Shown: in pieces, positions 63,114 to 64,000 of the stretch
Numbering within the stretch: the first letter of the stretch is position 1
Layout: every line of letters begins with the position of its first letter
Source of the DNA: Apostichopus japonicus
Lineage: Eukaryota > Echinodermata > Holothuroidea > Aspidochirotida > Stichopodidae
NCBI RefSeq assembly: GCF_037975245.1
Contig: NC_092563.1
Location: 20,979,594 to 21,043,593, forward strand
Length of the DNA: 64,000 nucleotides
Direction: 5' to 3'
Notes under the pieces: model-generated
The model's database searches: none
What the model was told of the DNA's origin: nothing
What the model saw: only the letters and a program-made list of their open reading frames with translations
Program-made: the position numbers and the translations under genes

Positions 63114-63455
63114 GTATAACAACTGGAATAATGGATTGGTGAAACAATGTTTTATTTGATACAGTACAGTGAAGTAAGGGAGTTACATGAATAATAGTTA
63201 ATGCAATGAATATGATTAAAATCTTTGTTTTACTAACGAAAATTATTCTCAAATACAGCAACATAAGAATTTGTATAAATGGATTATTAATAATGAATTT
63301 TATGATGCTGTGAAGGAAGAAAATTCATTAACAAATTTTAATTTGTATGCTGCATGTCATATACCTGTCCAGAAACTAAAAAGAAAAATTCAAACTCATA
63401 GAATGCACTGTACCTGGCTCCAAGCAATGACATATAAATCTAGTCCTCATTGTAT

Positions 63456-63603
63456 CTACAGAAGTTGTTTGTCCAATTTTAATCGAAAGCCTTTCCTTTC
63501 CTTGAAAATTTTGATCTTCAGTAAAAATATTCTTCTGTCTGTAGATTTTATTGATGACAGTACTTCCTTCTCTTGTGGAGAAATTCCACCAGCTCTTGTT
63601 AAC
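63456..63603 (-). CDS. candidate terminal coding exon of an unidentified gene
   Basis: On the minus strand an acceptor (TTTGGTTTGTTGTAG) is followed by one base and 48 codons starting LTRAGGISPQEKEVLSSIKS and ending with FRLKLDKQLL before a TAG. The lysine-rich, low-complexity-free composition looks coding, but I recognise no family. A donor-like GTAGAT overlaps the stop. The plus-strand 160-codon frame over the same bases begins inside repeat sequence and is judged a shadow. The rest of this gene would lie to the right of the window. Confidence 0.3.
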
Positions 63604-64000
63604 CTACAACAAACCAAAACAACATTTCAATCATATGTCAAAGTTTCACTGAAGTACATTCCATGTAAATGTTTTTTTAAAGCCTCACATTTTGATATTG
63701 ACATTGTTGCAAAAGGTACAAATAAACACATCATAATCAAGGTTAAAATGTGATGGTGTGTTAACACCTCGTCTTTGCTTCACAATCCTACGTACAATTC
63801 ATTCCAGCCTGCCAGATGGCAGATTTACAGTACATTTGGTTTTCAAAGACTACACATAAAGTCATTTCAATTCTGATAACATTCTATGATGGTGGAAGTA
63901 GCAAAGTAAAACAAAAGGTTTGGCAGTGGACTTGGTGGGAAGTGGAAAGCCTTTCTTACATTACTTTGTTAGCCGTTGCCTTAGATCGTTTACAGTTTTT
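63604..64000. other. no feature supported
   Basis: AT-rich sequence, possibly intron upstream of the candidate exon. I see no coding motif or repeat. Confidence 0.4.

Noticed and set aside
63271-63753. 160-codon plus-strand open frame, the longest in the window
   Set aside because: Its first part is the third copy of the 61767 repeat submodule and it overlaps a better-supported minus-strand exon candidate; no domain is seen.
1-64000. Retrotransposon reverse transcriptase, transposase or viral genes
   Set aside because: No frame of useful length shows the catalytic motifs; all mobile elements here appear non-autonomous.

Overview
This is a eukaryotic (metazoan) window: AT-rich, nearly all non-coding, with GT-AG split exons, many microsatellites and several non-autonomous DNA transposons with readable target-site duplications (TSDs). 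It has no bacterial-style gene organisation, rRNA or CRISPR. The one gene I can name is the alpha subunit of the stimulatory heterotrimeric G protein (Gs-alpha, GNAS), on the minus strand. Its protein resembles invertebrate Gs-alpha. The TAGGCCTAGGCCT-type words near 43.45 kb suggest a marine invertebrate deuterostome, perhaps an echinoderm; that is an inference, not a demonstration.

Layout of the gene, from its 5' end leftwards: exon 1 (43842-43980, start codon), intron 1 (10.1 kb), exon 2 (33695-33767), intron 2 (8.7 kb), exon 3 (24986-25040), intron 3 (1.7 kb), exon 4 (23174-23293), then at least 23 kb of intron to the window edge. The four exons join in phase and encode residues 1-129: N-terminal lipidation site, alphaN helix, P-loop and the first part of the helical domain. 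The rest of the GTPase domain must lie beyond base 1. The introns hold tandem repeats, a perfect hairpin, a dispersed repeat family, degenerate hammerhead-ribozyme-like motifs, a SINE-like fragment and a hAT-type element at 38375-39339.

Upstream of GNAS (44-64 kb) the sequence is dominated by repeats. These are a 463-bp hAT element (45604-46066), a 1.37-kb foldback-like element built of about 21-bp units around the palindrome GATATC (46712-48084), a 0.87-kb Mutator-like element carrying a 12-bp minisatellite (54727-55597), two more hAT relatives (55769 and 57383), a pair of nested hAT elements each with its own 8-bp TSD (57960-58849 and 58000-58330), and a 675-bp tandem duplication (61767-63113). 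Weak candidate exons of other genes are at 49560-49894 (+), 51605-51835 (+) and 63456-63603 (-).

The most unusual items are the GATATC element, with a tRNA-like segment inside it and a signal-peptide-like reading frame at its insertion site; the nested hATs; the Mutator-like element with its minisatellite core; a strong excess of the word TACTGTA/TACAGTA; and seven full cAMP-response-element palindromes near and inside the gene whose product raises cAMP. All calls come from reading the sequence; no database search was run.
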